A stretch of DNA of 64,000 bases from CAZTZL01 sp964537715 (GCA_964537715.1 CAZIAH010000007.1:1-64000); one strand, 5' to 3'. Shown: positions 45,398-54,882, counted from the stretch's first letter. Numbers and translations are program-made. Notes: a model not told the origin generated them from the sequence alone.

Positions 45398-45955
45398 TCA
45401 GACTTCCATAATCTCTTTTTCTTTGACTTTAATCATTTCGTCTATTTTTTTAATATTTTCATCTGTCAATTCCTGAATATCGATACCACCGTTGTATTCT
45501 TCGTCTTCGGAAATCTGATGCTCTTTTTGAGCCTTTTTCAATTGATCGATGCCATCCCTCCGGATATTTCGAACTGCGATGCGCCCCTCCTCGCCCAGTT
45601 GATGCATCAATCGAACGAGGTCTTTTCGTCTTTCTTCGGTGAGCACCGGAATGGGCAGTCGTATAATGTGTCCATCATTATTGGGTGTAATGCCTAAATC
45701 TGTTTTCTGAATGGCTTTTTCAATTTCGGAAAGCATATTTCGATCCCAGGGTTGAATCGTAATCAATCTGGGTTCCGGGATCCCAAGATTTGCCACCTGC
45801 TTAAGTGGCACTTTACTGCCGTAATAATCGACTTTTACCGTATCCAAAAGAGAAAGACTGGCTCTGCCGGTTCTGATTTTAGTCAACTCAGAATGGGTCG
45901 TTTCCAGGGTTTTTTCCATACGTTCTTTTAACGATTTCAGGACTTGCTCAACCAT
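45398..45955 (-). CDS. frr: Ribosome recycling factor
   Basis: A 185-residue L-shaped helical protein that splits post-termination ribosomes with EF-G. Family segments KIRTGRASLSLLD, NLGIPEPRLITIQPWD and EERRKDLVR are visible. It overlaps pyrH by eight bases and ends the rplM-to-frr unit. Confidence 0.96.
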   Translation of the reverse strand: MVEQVLKSLKERMEKTLETTHSELTKIRTGRASLSLLDTVKVDYYGSKVPLKQVANLGIPEPRLITIQPWDRNMLSEIEKAIQKTDLGITPNNDGHIIRLPIPVLTEERRKDLVRLMHQLGEEGRIAVRNIRRDGIDQLKKAQKEHQISEDEEYNGGIDIQELTDENIKKIDEMIKVKEKEIMEV

Positions 45956-46682
45956 ACACCTCTCCTTTGACTATCGATCCGATCTTTTCACCGCTGACCA
46001 CACGTTTTAAATTTCCGTGTTTCAGCAACTTGAAAACGATAATCGGAATCTTATTTTCTCTGCAGAGTGTGACCGCTGTAGCATCCATCACGCCTAATTT
46101 TTTCGAGATCACTTCCGAATAGGTAACCTGGTCATACTTTTTCGCATCGGGATCTTTTTCAGGGTCCGAACTGTAGATGCCGTCGACTTTGGTTGCTTTC
46201 AATACCGCATCTGCCTGAATTTCATTTGCTCTCAATGCTGCTGCAGTATCCGTTGTGAAATAGGGATTCCCGGTTCCAGCTGCAAAAATAACGAGCCGAT
46301 TTTTTTCCAAATGAGCAATAGCGCGTCTGCGGATAAAAGGTTCGGCCATTGCATCCAACCGGATAGCAGACATGACACGTGTAGAAACTCCTTCTTTTTC
46401 CAAAAAATCCTGAAGTGCAAGGGAATTAATGACAGTAGCCAGCATGCCCATATGATCCGCTGCAACGCGATCCATCCCTCTTGTACTTGCCGAAAGCCCC
46501 CGAAATATATTGCCACCACCCACCACAATACCAATCTGTACACCTAATTTTTGAACATCGTGAATTTCTTCCGCAATAGTTTTAACTACTTGGGGGTCGA
46601 TCTCAAGTTCACGGTTAATCCTCAGAGCCTCACCGCTTAACTTAAGCATGATTCGTTTATAGAGCGTCTTTTTAATTTTCAA
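45948..46682 (-). CDS. pyrH: Uridylate kinase
   Basis: UMP to UDP; hexameric amino-acid-kinase-fold enzyme of 244 residues. KLSGEAL (14-20), VVGGGNIFRG (about 54-63) and FAAGTGNPYFTTDTAA are present. It stands between tsf and frr, the usual order. Confidence 0.96.
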   Translation of the reverse strand: MKIKKTLYKRIMLKLSGEALRINRELEIDPQVVKTIAEEIHDVQKLGVQIGIVVGGGNIFRGLSASTRGMDRVAADHMGMLATVINSLALQDFLEKEGVSTRVMSAIRLDAMAEPFIRRRAIAHLEKNRLVIFAAGTGNPYFTTDTAAALRANEIQADAVLKATKVDGIYSSDPEKDPDAKKYDQVTYSEVISKKLGVMDATAVTLCRENKIPIIVFKLLKHGNLKRVVSGEKIGSIVKGEVYG

Positions 46683-46711
46683 TCCCCTTTATGCAATCAC
46701 GGCAGACAAAA

Positions 46712-47314
46712 TTATTCAAGTTCTTCGCCAAGCTGATACCGGACAAAACGTCGAACAGACATATTTTCGCCCAATTTGCCAGAAATTTCCATCAGATATT
46801 CCTTGACAGTTTTGCTTTGCTCTTTCACGTAACTCTGTTCAGTGAGCACGACTTCCTGAAAATATTTTTCCAGTTTTCCCTGGGTAATCTTTTCCACGAC
46901 CGCTTCCGGCTTATCCCCCTTTTCGGCCTGTGAACGGAAAATCTCCATTTCCTTTTTAATTAATTCTTCGGGAACATCTTCACGATGAATGGCAATGGGA
47001 TTACTCGCGGCGATTTGCATGGCAATATTTTTGGCTGCTGCTTTGAATTCGTCGGTTTTCGCAACAAAATCCGTTTCACAGTTCATTTCAAGAAGGACAC
47101 CGAGGCGGTCCCCCGGATGAATATAGGAAACAATGACACCTTCATTGGCTGCTTTGTCGCTACGCTTCTGAGCAGAAGCGATCCCCTTTTTTCGAAGATA
47201 CTCGATTGCTTTTTCCACATCGCCTTTGGTCTCAAGCAGTGCTTTTTTACAATCCATCATACCGGCACCGGTCATATCGCGAAGTTTTTTTACTTCAACT
47301 GCAGATACAGACAT
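46712..47314 (-). CDS. tsf: Elongation factor Ts, short form
   Basis: Nucleotide exchange factor for EF-Tu. It has an N-terminal UBA-like domain (KKLRDMTGAGMMDCKKAL) and the EF-Tu-contacting NCETDFV near 80. At 200 residues it lacks one core subdomain found in the roughly 280-residue Escherichia coli form and matches the short type seen in several other phyla. It lies 11 bases after rpsB. Confidence 0.95.
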   Translation of the reverse strand: MSVSAVEVKKLRDMTGAGMMDCKKALLETKGDVEKAIEYLRKKGIASAQKRSDKAANEGVIVSYIHPGDRLGVLLEMNCETDFVAKTDEFKAAAKNIAMQIAASNPIAIHREDVPEELIKKEMEIFRSQAEKGDKPEAVVEKITQGKLEKYFQEVVLTEQSYVKEQSKTVKEYLMEISGKLGENMSVRRFVRYQLGEELE

Positions 47315-47325
47315 GTATATTCCCC

Positions 47326-48087
47326 TTAAAAATTATTTTCCTCAGGTTCTTCGACTTCTGTAACTTTCTCTTCCTTCGGTTCTTCATCTTTATTTTCTTC
47401 GAAATCCTTCGATTTCGATTCCAAAATAGCATCGGCAAAAGTATGCACAATCAAACTAATCGATTTAAAAGCATCATCATTGGCAGGTATCGGGAAATCC
47501 ACAGGATCAGGATCACAATTGGTATCAAGCATGCCAAACACGGGAATATTGAGTTTTCTGGCTTCCGCGACGGCAATGGCTTCCTTTTTCGTATCGATCA
47601 CAAACAGTCCGCCCGGCAATCTGACCATATCCTTGATACCGCCAAGGGTTTTCTCCAACTTTTCTTTTTTTCTTTCTATTTGCAATATCTCTTTTTTCGT
47701 GATACTGTCATAGGTCCCGTCGGTCGTCATTTTTTCAAGATTTTTTAGATGTTTGATACTTTTTTTAATCGTCGAAAAATTTGTCAATGTTCCACCAAGC
47801 CAGCGCTCCGTAACAAAGGGCATGCCGCATCGTTCCGATTCAACCCTCACGATGTCTTTCGCCTGTTTCTTTGTTCCCAGAAAGAGTATTTTTTCTCCCG
47901 CCTGCACAATTTTTTTAATCGCTTCACTTGCTTCGAGAATACAACTCAATGTCTTGTTGAGATCGATAATATAAATGCCGCTTCTTTCCATGAAAATATA
48001 CGGTTTCATTTTGGGATTCCAGCGGCGCGTGAGATGCCCGAAATGGGCACCTGACATAAGCAACTGCTGTAAACTAATTTCCGACAT
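47326..48087 (-). CDS. rpsB: Small ribosomal subunit protein uS2
   Basis: Ribosomal protein S2, 253 residues from the ATG at 48087, which has AAAGGAG seven bases upstream; the frame stays open to 48180 but without support. GAHFGHLTRRWNPKMKPYI is near the N terminus. The last 30 residues form a Glu/Lys/Asp-rich acidic tail. A strong terminator (48137-48161) stands between it and rpsI. Confidence 0.96.
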   Translation of the reverse strand: MSEISLQQLLMSGAHFGHLTRRWNPKMKPYIFMERSGIYIIDLNKTLSCILEASEAIKKIVQAGEKILFLGTKKQAKDIVRVESERCGMPFVTERWLGGTLTNFSTIKKSIKHLKNLEKMTTDGTYDSITKKEILQIERKKEKLEKTLGGIKDMVRLPGGLFVIDTKKEAIAVAEARKLNIPVFGMLDTNCDPDPVDFPIPANDDAFKSISLIVHTFADAILESKSKDFEENKDEEPKEEKVTEVEEPEENNF

Positions 48088-48136
48088 AAAATTTCTCCTT
48101 TGTTCTGGGTTGATCCGCCATTCCTGTCCACTTTTC

Positions 48137-48161
48137 AAAAAATCCCGCAAAAATTGCGGGA
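48137..48161 (-). terminator. Intrinsic terminator or attenuator between rpsI and rpsB
   Basis: Minus strand TCCCGCAA-TTT-TTGCGGGA followed by TTTTT. It lies 42 bases after rpsI and 50 before the rpsB start. No promoter is evident in the remaining 50 bases, so partial read-through into rpsB is likely. Confidence 0.85.
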
Positions 48162-48202
48162 CACCCACTTTGAAAATCAAGGAATGTGTGATTTAATTTG
48201 GT

Positions 48203-48595
48203 TTAACGTTTGGAGAACTGGAAGTGCTTTCGCGCACCAGGCTGACCGTACTTTTTCCGTTCTTTTTCTCGCGGATCTCGTGTTAAAAATCCTGCATCTC
48301 GAAGCGGTTTCTTCAACTCTTCGTTGACTTTGACCAGCGCTCTTGAAATCCCCAGCAGCATGGCGCCCGCCTGTCCCGTCAAACCGCCTCCCCTGACCGT
48401 GGCATGTACATCGTACTGTCCCTCGGTTTTGGTAACTCCAAACGGTTGTCTAATAATCATTTCGAGTGTTTGTCTTCTGAAATAATCCAGCAGATTCTTC
48501 CCGTTTACCTGGAATTGACCCGATCCAGGACTGATCCATATTCTGGCAATAGATTCTTTGCGTTTACCGGTGGCGTATGTACTTGCTCCTTTCAT
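48203..48595 (-). CDS. rpsI: Small ribosomal subunit protein uS9
   Basis: Ribosomal protein S9, 130 residues. TGKRKESIARIWISPG is near the N terminus, with GGGLTGQAGA in the middle and the C-terminal basic tail ending QFSKR, which reaches the P-site tRNA. It overlaps rplM by four bases. Confidence 0.96.
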   Translation of the reverse strand: MKGASTYATGKRKESIARIWISPGSGQFQVNGKNLLDYFRRQTLEMIIRQPFGVTKTEGQYDVHATVRGGGLTGQAGAMLLGISRALVKVNEELKKPLRDAGFLTRDPREKERKKYGQPGARKHFQFSKR

Positions 48596-49035
48596 ATTCT
48601 CCTCAGATGATTTGGCAGAACCTCTGGTTTCTGCGCTTGTTGTTGATGATCCGGACCGGGATAGATACGAAGCTTTTTGATCATTTTCCGGCCCAATCGG
48701 TTTTTCGGCAGCATGCCTTTGACAGCATGATATAACACTTTGTCAGGACTTCCCTTGAGGACTGCATCGGCTTTTTTGATTCTCAATCCACCGGGGTATC
48801 CTGTATAGCTTACATATCTCTTTTGCGATGTTTTTCGACCTGTCAATTTAAGCTGACTCGCATTGATCACAACCACATGGTCACCCACATCGAGATGGGG
48901 CGTATAGATGGGTTTATGTTTTCCACGTAGCAACGTAGCGATTTGACTAGCCAAACGACCCAGTATCACATTCTGTGCGTCTATCAAATACCAGTTGTGC
49001 TGAATCTCCGTGATCTTTGGTACGGTTGTTTTCAC
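48592..49035 (-). CDS. rplM: Large ribosomal subunit protein uL13
   Basis: Ribosomal protein L13, 147 residues with the DAQNVILGRLASQIA and HLDVGDHVVVINA segments and VKGMLPKNRLG. Start is a GTG at 49035; AAGGAGG lies upstream with a rather long 11-base spacing. First gene of the ribosomal unit behind a consensus promoter. Confidence 0.95.
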   Translation of the reverse strand: MKTTVPKITEIQHNWYLIDAQNVILGRLASQIATLLRGKHKPIYTPHLDVGDHVVVINASQLKLTGRKTSQKRYVSYTGYPGGLRIKKADAVLKGSPDKVLYHAVKGMLPKNRLGRKMIKKLRIYPGPDHQQQAQKPEVLPNHLRRI

Positions 49036-49073
49036 TCGATTGCTATCCTCCTTGTCATTTTACAGTGACTTAA

Positions 49074-49102
49074 AATATAATGAATCTTAGATTTATTGTC
49101 AA
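49074..49102 (-). promoter_or_regulatory. Promoter for rplM-rpsI
   Basis: Minus strand TTGACA at 49097-49102, 17-base spacer, TATATT at 49074-49079, 39 bases before the rplM start. The rest of the spacer to uvrD (49103-49238) shows no gene and no clear terminator. Confidence 0.88.
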
Positions 49103-49238
49103 GACGTTTATTTCGCTTGAAATCAGTAATCGATCATTCTGTACAGTAATTTTATGGCTGTACATGTGCCATATTCTTTTTTCGAATCTTGCCGAAAGTT
49201 CGACATGACCCAAACTCCGAACTAAAAACTAAAGTAAT

Positions 49239-51440
49239 TTATATGATCGTAAACCGGGCATATTGTGTCATGAATTTTTTCTCGACACCACTATCGAACC
49301 TAACGGTGACCTTCTGTTTTTGATTTTTACCCTCGATACAGGTAACTTTACCCCTGCCGTAAATCTCATGTTCAATCAGTGTCCCAGTTTTCAATCGTGA
49401 AGCTTCCTGAGAAATATTCTCATAATCGGGATGAGCTTCAAATAAAGCTTCCTCTGTAAACCGCTGCTTTCTGTGAAAAGGCCTCCCGTATTCCCGAATG
49501 GTGGTTTTCGTCCAGTTCACTATGGAAGGTTCCAGGTCATCCAGGAACCGCGACGGCAAACGATACACCATGTCATTCATGAAACTTCTCTGCAACGCGT
49601 AAAACAGATAAACTTTTTCTTTGGCACGGGTCAATCCTACATAGAACAGTCGTCTCTCCTCTTCCAGATCTTCCGGATTGTCGAGGCTTCTTGATATAGG
49701 TAAAAGTGAATCTTCAAGCCCCGTGATCATGACTACGGGAAATTCGAGGCCCTTGGCACAGTGCAATGTCATCAACGTAACCACGTTGGCTTTCTGATCC
49801 CAATTGTCAATATCGGTAATCAATGCAACCTCTTCAAGAAATCCTCTGAGCGAGGCCTCTTTATTTGCGCGAACATAATCATTAATCGCATTCAGAAATT
49901 CCCGCACATTCTCTTTTCTCGTTTCTCCCTCAATGCTCGTGTCCGTTTTATACATAGCGAGCAAACCGGTTTCATCGATCAATGTGTGTACCAGTTCATT
50001 GAGAGAAATTTTATCTTTCAATCCGAGATATTTTTGAATGGTTTGATAAAAACGTTGCATACTCTGCCGGATTCTCTGTGGAATATCCTCGATCTCTTCG
50101 ACCTTTTGAATCGCTTGAAACAGATCGAGATTTTGCGATCTGGCCCACTTCTGTAATTTCTGCAGCGATACTTCACCAATGCCACGCGCCGGGAAATTGA
50201 CGATCCGGTTGAAACTGACTTCATCTCTGGGATTCATAATCAATTTCAGATAAGCCAGTATGTCTTTGATCTCTTTTCTCTCGTAGAACCGAACGCCTCC
50301 CACGATCACATAACTGATTCCGTTCCGCCGCATGGAATCTTCCAGTATTCGGGATTGGGCGTTGGTCCGGTACAGAACGACGAAATCGCTGAAATGCCGT
50401 TTTTTACGGAAGACCTCTTCTTGAATTTTTTCGACCACACTTGTCCCCTCTTCCCGCTCATCCCGAACTTCAGTAATTTCGACATTTTCTCCATGTTCCT
50501 TTTTAGACCACAGTGTCTTTTCTTTTCGTCCCAAATTTTTTCTAACCACTGAATTAGCGGCCTTCAGGATGTTTTGCGTAGATCGATAACTCTGCTCAAG
50601 ACGAAAAATCTGGGTATTCGGGAAATCCTTTTCGAATTCCAGAATATTTCTCAAGTCCGCGCCTCTCCACCGGTAAATCGATTGGTCATCGTCTCCGACC
50701 ACAAACAAATTCTTGTGATTCTTAGCTAACAGATAAATTAACTGATATTGAGCCCGGTTGGTATCCTGATATTCGTCCACTAAAATGTATTTCATCCGCG
50801 ACTGATATTTTTCGAGCAGATCGGGAAAATTTTCGAAAAGATAGATCGGAGAGATCAAAAGATCATCGAAATCGAAGGCGTTGTGTGCTTTCAAACGATG
50901 TTGATATTCTGGATAAATTTGCGCAACAACTTCCTCAAAAGGATTTTTTGTGTTTCGCCGGAATGTTTCGGGTTGAACAAGACTGCTTTTGGCACGAGAA
51001 ATCACGGAGAGCACACTTTTCGGCGCATATTGCGAGGGGCTGTAATTCAAATCTTGGAGAATCGATTTGGTAAGGCGTTCCTGATCATCGGAATCGTAAA
51101 TCACAAAATCGGGTTGGTATCCCAAATTGACGGCTTCCATGCGAAGAACTCTGGCAAATATTGAATGAAAGGTACCGATCCACAAATCTTTATCGACCGG
51201 CGTGATTTGGGCAATACGTTGCTTCATTTCGGAAGCCGCTTTGTTCGTAAACGTCATTGCCAGAATTTCCCAGGGGGAAACACCTAACTCATGAATGAGA
51301 TAGGCAATGCGGTACGTGAGCACCCGTGTTTTTCCGCTTCCCGCTCCTGCAAGGACAAGAATCGGACCGGACTTTGCCGTTACAACTTCGCGTTGCTGGG
51401 GATTGAGTGCATCAAGTGGAAATGTCGAATGTTTTGTCAC
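49239..51440 (-). CDS. uvrD: ATP-dependent DNA helicase UvrD/PcrA
   Basis: Superfamily 1A 3'-5' helicase of 733 residues acting in excision and mismatch repair. Walker A is AGAGSGKT (31-38), motif II is VDEYQDTN, QSYRST and VTLMTLHCAKGLEFPVV are motifs IV-V, and the C-terminal tail has a Tudor-like segment (GTLIEHEIYGRGKVTCIEG) as in PcrA. Start is a GTG at 51440 with AGGA six bases upstream. It lies 21 bases after mltG. Confidence 0.95.
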   Translation of the reverse strand: MTKHSTFPLDALNPQQREVVTAKSGPILVLAGAGSGKTRVLTYRIAYLIHELGVSPWEILAMTFTNKAASEMKQRIAQITPVDKDLWIGTFHSIFARVLRMEAVNLGYQPDFVIYDSDDQERLTKSILQDLNYSPSQYAPKSVLSVISRAKSSLVQPETFRRNTKNPFEEVVAQIYPEYQHRLKAHNAFDFDDLLISPIYLFENFPDLLEKYQSRMKYILVDEYQDTNRAQYQLIYLLAKNHKNLFVVGDDDQSIYRWRGADLRNILEFEKDFPNTQIFRLEQSYRSTQNILKAANSVVRKNLGRKEKTLWSKKEHGENVEITEVRDEREEGTSVVEKIQEEVFRKKRHFSDFVVLYRTNAQSRILEDSMRRNGISYVIVGGVRFYERKEIKDILAYLKLIMNPRDEVSFNRIVNFPARGIGEVSLQKLQKWARSQNLDLFQAIQKVEEIEDIPQRIRQSMQRFYQTIQKYLGLKDKISLNELVHTLIDETGLLAMYKTDTSIEGETRKENVREFLNAINDYVRANKEASLRGFLEEVALITDIDNWDQKANVVTLMTLHCAKGLEFPVVMITGLEDSLLPISRSLDNPEDLEEERRLFYVGLTRAKEKVYLFYALQRSFMNDMVYRLPSRFLDDLEPSIVNWTKTTIREYGRPFHRKQRFTEEALFEAHPDYENISQEASRLKTGTLIEHEIYGRGKVTCIEGKNQKQKVTVRFDSGVEKKFMTQYARFTII

Positions 51441-51461
51441 AAATTTTCCTGGTTGAACTGT

Positions 51462-52532
51462 TTATCGTGAATGGTTTTTGATCTTTCTCCGAAGCCGGTC
51501 GAGATGCCGTTTAGCATCGAGATGATCCGATAATGATCTTGAAAACGTGTGCGAGCCATCTCCATTCGCTACCATATAGAGATAGTTGACCGAATCGGGA
51601 TGGAGCACAGCCATAATCGAAGCCAGTCCGGGATTGTTCACCGGACCGGGAGGAAGGCCGGCGTTCAAGTACGTATTGTAAGGAGATTTGATTTTTAAAT
51701 CCTTGCTGAGCAGTCTTCTCGGTCCATCGTCGATGATGTACTGTATCGTGGGATCGGCCTGAAGACGCATGTGCCTTTTCAACCGGTTCTGATACAGAGC
51801 GGCAATAGACTTCCGTTCCGAATCCAGAACGGCTTCTCCTTCCACAATGGAAGCGAGTATCACAACATCATGAACAGACATCCCTATCTCTTCAGCACGT
51901 TCCGCCATCTCAACCGTGAACATCTTTTTAAATTGAGTCACCATGATTCGGATCATCTCCTCCGCAGACATTTTGGAACTGAAATAATAAGTGTCGGGAT
52001 AGAGGTACCCTTCCAAACAAGCCACATTGAGACCGAGCTGACGGATGAACAATGTATCTCGTATAACATTCATAAATTCAGCGGAATCAATTTTCATTTT
52101 CTCTAAAAAAATTCCGGCAATTTTTTCGGATCGGAGACCTTCGGGAAAAGTTACTTTGATCAGCATGGTTTGACCGCGAAACAACTTTTTCAGCACCTGG
52201 TAATTATTAGTCACCTTTTTATAAAAAAGATAATCTCCGGCCTGCAATTTCCGGCTGACACCAAGCAATTTGGCCGCGATAAGAAACTGTTTTGAACTTC
52301 GAATCACACCATTGCCAAAAAGAGAATCGGAAATGTCCTGAGGGCTCACGCCTTTTTCAATCGTGATCTGGATTGGTAAGGCGTTGTGAAGCGTTCTCCA
52401 GGGAATAAAAAGAAAATAACTGTAAAACAGAATGAAACAAACACAAAATAAAAGAGCAACGACTGCGATTGCACGATTTTTGGGTTGATGAATATCGATT
52501 TTTTGTAGATTCTGAATTATTTTTTTCCGCAT
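51462..52532 (-). CDS. mltG: Endolytic murein transglycosylase MltG
   Basis: Inner-membrane lytic transglycosylase that releases nascent glycan strands. The 356-residue protein has one N-terminal membrane helix (about 22-44), a LysM-like region, and the YceG domain with the catalytic glutamate in ASIVEGEAVLDSERKSIA and the C-terminal YNTYLNAGLPPGPVNNPG. ATG at 52532 is chosen over a GTG one codon earlier; neither has a strong ribosome site. Confidence 0.93.
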   Translation of the reverse strand: MRKKIIQNLQKIDIHQPKNRAIAVVALLFCVCFILFYSYFLFIPWRTLHNALPIQITIEKGVSPQDISDSLFGNGVIRSSKQFLIAAKLLGVSRKLQAGDYLFYKKVTNNYQVLKKLFRGQTMLIKVTFPEGLRSEKIAGIFLEKMKIDSAEFMNVIRDTLFIRQLGLNVACLEGYLYPDTYYFSSKMSAEEMIRIMVTQFKKMFTVEMAERAEEIGMSVHDVVILASIVEGEAVLDSERKSIAALYQNRLKRHMRLQADPTIQYIIDDGPRRLLSKDLKIKSPYNTYLNAGLPPGPVNNPGLASIMAVLHPDSVNYLYMVANGDGSHTFSRSLSDHLDAKRHLDRLRRKIKNHSR

Positions 52533-52616
52533 CACACAATTTTTTTAAAATTGAAAATTCAATTTATCATTTTTCATTTTAATTGTCAATGATTTTTCCC
52601 GAACATCCGACTTTTT

Positions 52617-53813
52617 TTATTCACGTTTCAATATCGAATTTTTGTATCCGCCTTTTTGAATCATTTTCTCTCCATACTTAATTCGAATCTGATCGGCAGC
52701 GTCAGACATTTTCCTGAACTTTTCCTTTTCCGATTGGAACAGATCGGTTTGCTCCTGGTCCCGTGCGAATAGTTTCGTCACCCCGACACCCAGCAATCGA
52801 ACCGGCCGATTCGTCTGTACAAAACGATCAAACAACGATATCACTTCCTTATAAATATCATTCTCATAACAGGTCGGATTGTTCAGGGTACTGTGCCTCA
52901 CATGGGTTGAAAAATCCTCAAAACGTATTTTCAGGACCACTGTTTTTCCCTGTAATCGATTTTTCCGCAGCCGGAATGCCACCTTTTCGGAAAGTTTCAA
53001 CAGTGTGTTTTTCAACAGTTCCCGGTTGGCACTATCGTTCTCGAATGTGATTTCATTGCTGACCGATTGCACGTCCCGAAACGGAATCACAAGATCATCA
53101 TTGATTCCTTTTGCATATTGAAAAAGCACCGTTCCCATTTTCCCGAACATTTCTCTGAGTGTTTTTTCCGGCATTTTTGAAAGACTGCCAATGGTCCGAA
53201 GTCCGACGGCATCAAGTTTTTCTTCGGCCTTTTTCCCAACGCCCCACAATCTTGATATCGGAAGCGGATTCAGAAAAGACGGAACTTCTTCCGGTTTCAC
53301 GATAACGAATCCATCCGGTTTTTCCAGATCGGAAGCGATCTTTGCAATAAGTTTGTTTGGTCCGATACCGACAGAAGCGGTTAGCCTCTCTTCCCGAAGG
53401 ATTTCTTCCTTGATTTTTCTGCCAATCGTTTCCGCATTTCCAAACAAACGGTTACTGCCCGAGACGTCTAAAAAGGCTTCATCCAGACTGACGGGTTCCA
53501 CAACCGGCGTATATTTTCCGAATATTCGCATGATATTTTTGCTCACTTCTGCATAGCGTTTCCCCCGCACCGGAAGAAAAATACCCTGGGGACAAAACCG
53601 ATACGCCTGTGAGATAGGCTGAGCAGAATGCACACCGTATTTCCTTGCCTCATACGACGCTGCAGAAACGACACCGCGTCCTTTGCCTTCTTTAGGGTCT
53701 GCGCCAACAATGACCGGCTTTCCTTGATATTCGGGATAATCTCGCTGTTCCACGGAAGCAAAAAAAGCATCCATATCAATATGAATGATTATTCGCTTTT
53801 TATCTTGTATCAT
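52617..53813 (-). CDS. dinB: DNA polymerase IV
   Basis: Y-family translesion polymerase of 398 residues. Catalytic acids are D13 (IHIDMDAFFASVE) and D111-E112 (SLDEAFLD); the little-finger domain covers about 245-355. The C terminus has a KEKFRKM segment but no clear clamp-binding QxxLF. An inverted repeat at 53841-53856, 28 bases upstream of the ATG, may be an operator. Confidence 0.95.
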   Translation of the reverse strand: MIQDKKRIIIHIDMDAFFASVEQRDYPEYQGKPVIVGADPKEGKGRGVVSAASYEARKYGVHSAQPISQAYRFCPQGIFLPVRGKRYAEVSKNIMRIFGKYTPVVEPVSLDEAFLDVSGSNRLFGNAETIGRKIKEEILREERLTASVGIGPNKLIAKIASDLEKPDGFVIVKPEEVPSFLNPLPISRLWGVGKKAEEKLDAVGLRTIGSLSKMPEKTLREMFGKMGTVLFQYAKGINDDLVIPFRDVQSVSNEITFENDSANRELLKNTLLKLSEKVAFRLRKNRLQGKTVVLKIRFEDFSTHVRHSTLNNPTCYENDIYKEVISLFDRFVQTNRPVRLLGVGVTKLFARDQEQTDLFQSEKEKFRKMSDAADQIRIKYGEKMIQKGGYKNSILKRE

Positions 53814-53840
53814 AAGTGACCGCTTAAAATCGTCTAATTA

Positions 53841-53856
53841 TTTACGAATCGGTAAA
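53841..53856 (-). promoter_or_regulatory. Inverted repeat upstream of dinB
   Basis: TTTAC-GAATCG-GTAAA, five-base arms with a six-base centre in an AT-rich spacer. Spacing and size would suit a dimeric repressor. No matching copy was found before uvrB or uvrD, so a shared SOS box is not supported. Confidence 0.3.
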
Positions 53857-53924
53857 TTTTTCTTATTCTATTCAAATAATAATCCGTTCTTTTCTTTAAA
53901 AAAAGTGGCATATCAATTTTAAAA

Positions 53925-54401
53925 TCACTGAGTAAACTTTTTAGTTATAACATCATTATTCGATCTCTTTTTTTGAAAATACCGCCTCAGGATTTCTGCA
54001 TGATCAAAAGCCAAATTGTCAGGTAAATCATCTTCAGAAAAAAGTCTAGCTGTTTTTGCATCGTCTGCGGCAACAGGAACGCCTTTCGCACTGGCCGTGA
54101 AAACGGCCGAAATCGTGTGCTGACGCGGATCTCTATCCGGATCGGAAAAGACACCGAACAATCCGGTTAATTGCACATCCAGAGAAACCTCTTCCTTGGC
54201 TTCACGGCGCGCCGCTGTCTCTACACTTTCCCCATATTCAACGAATCCGCCTGGCAGGGCCCAGCCGTACGGGGGATTTTTTCTCTCGATCAAAATAATC
54301 CGCTTTCCGATTTCGATGATTACATCGACGGTCGGCACTGGATTCCGAAACTTTTTTATTTTCTGTCCACAAGCGGGACAGACAAGCCAAACGCTTTTCA
54401 T
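53925..54401 (-). CDS. NUDIX hydrolase with N-terminal zinc-ribbon stub
   Basis: A 158-residue pyrophosphohydrolase with the NUDIX box GGFVEYGESVETAARREAKE followed by EVSL (about 51-74). The N terminus has CPACGQK as in ADP-ribose/NADH-type NUDIX proteins that carry a small zinc ribbon. The start at 54401 leaves a 16-base gap after rlmH; an open extension to 54473 would overlap rlmH by 56 bases. The substrate is unknown. Confidence 0.85.
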   Translation of the reverse strand: MKSVWLVCPACGQKIKKFRNPVPTVDVIIEIGKRIILIERKNPPYGWALPGGFVEYGESVETAARREAKEEVSLDVQLTGLFGVFSDPDRDPRQHTISAVFTASAKGVPVAADDAKTARLFSEDDLPDNLAFDHAEILRRYFQKKRSNNDVITKKFTQ

Positions 54402-54417
54402 TCGATTGCGTTCATCT

Positions 54418-54882
54418 TCACTTATGATATTTCTCTCCTCGGATGATCGTGAAACATCGATAGAGCTGTTCAAGAAGAATCAGTCTGACCATATCGTGCT
54501 GAAAAGTCAATTTGGACAGCGACAAAATAAAACCGGCTTTTTTAAGAATCGTTTGATCGAGCCCCCAGGCGCTGCCGATCAAAAAGACCAGATCCTGAAC
54601 GCCCTGATTCTGCCATCTTTGTATTCTCTGCGACAGCTCGATCGTGTCCAACTCTTTTCCAGTACGTTCGACCGCCACCAGAAAAACTCCGTTTAAATTC
54701 ATTGCAGATATATTTTCCGCCTCTTCTTTCATGATCTCTTCTGGAGATTTTTTCCCGAAACCGCTTTTAACCAGGCAAATTTCTATCTGACAGTACCGCT
54801 TCAAACGGTTCAGGTAATTTTTTTCCCCTTCGATCAAATAAGGAATTTTATTCTTGCCGATGGTCACAATTCTGATTTTCAT
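54418..54882 (-). CDS. rlmH: 23S rRNA pseudouridine-1915 N3-methyltransferase
   Basis: SPOUT methyltransferase of 154 residues acting on the assembled 70S ribosome. It begins MKIRIVTIGKN, has the SAM-binding knot FLIGSAWGLD and ends LSLSKLTFQHDMVRLILLEQ then YRCFTIIRGEKYHK, the invariant family end. First gene of the rlmH-NUDIX-dinB-mltG-uvrD run. Confidence 0.96.
   Translation of the reverse strand: MKIRIVTIGKNKIPYLIEGEKNYLNRLKRYCQIEICLVKSGFGKKSPEEIMKEEAENISAMNLNGVFLVAVERTGKELDTIELSQRIQRWQNQGVQDLVFLIGSAWGLDQTILKKAGFILSLSKLTFQHDMVRLILLEQLYRCFTIIRGEKYHK

Noticed and set aside
49139..49164. Two direct CTGTACA copies upstream of the rplM promoter
   Set aside because: Short, AT-rich context, no second example before other ribosomal genes; likely chance.
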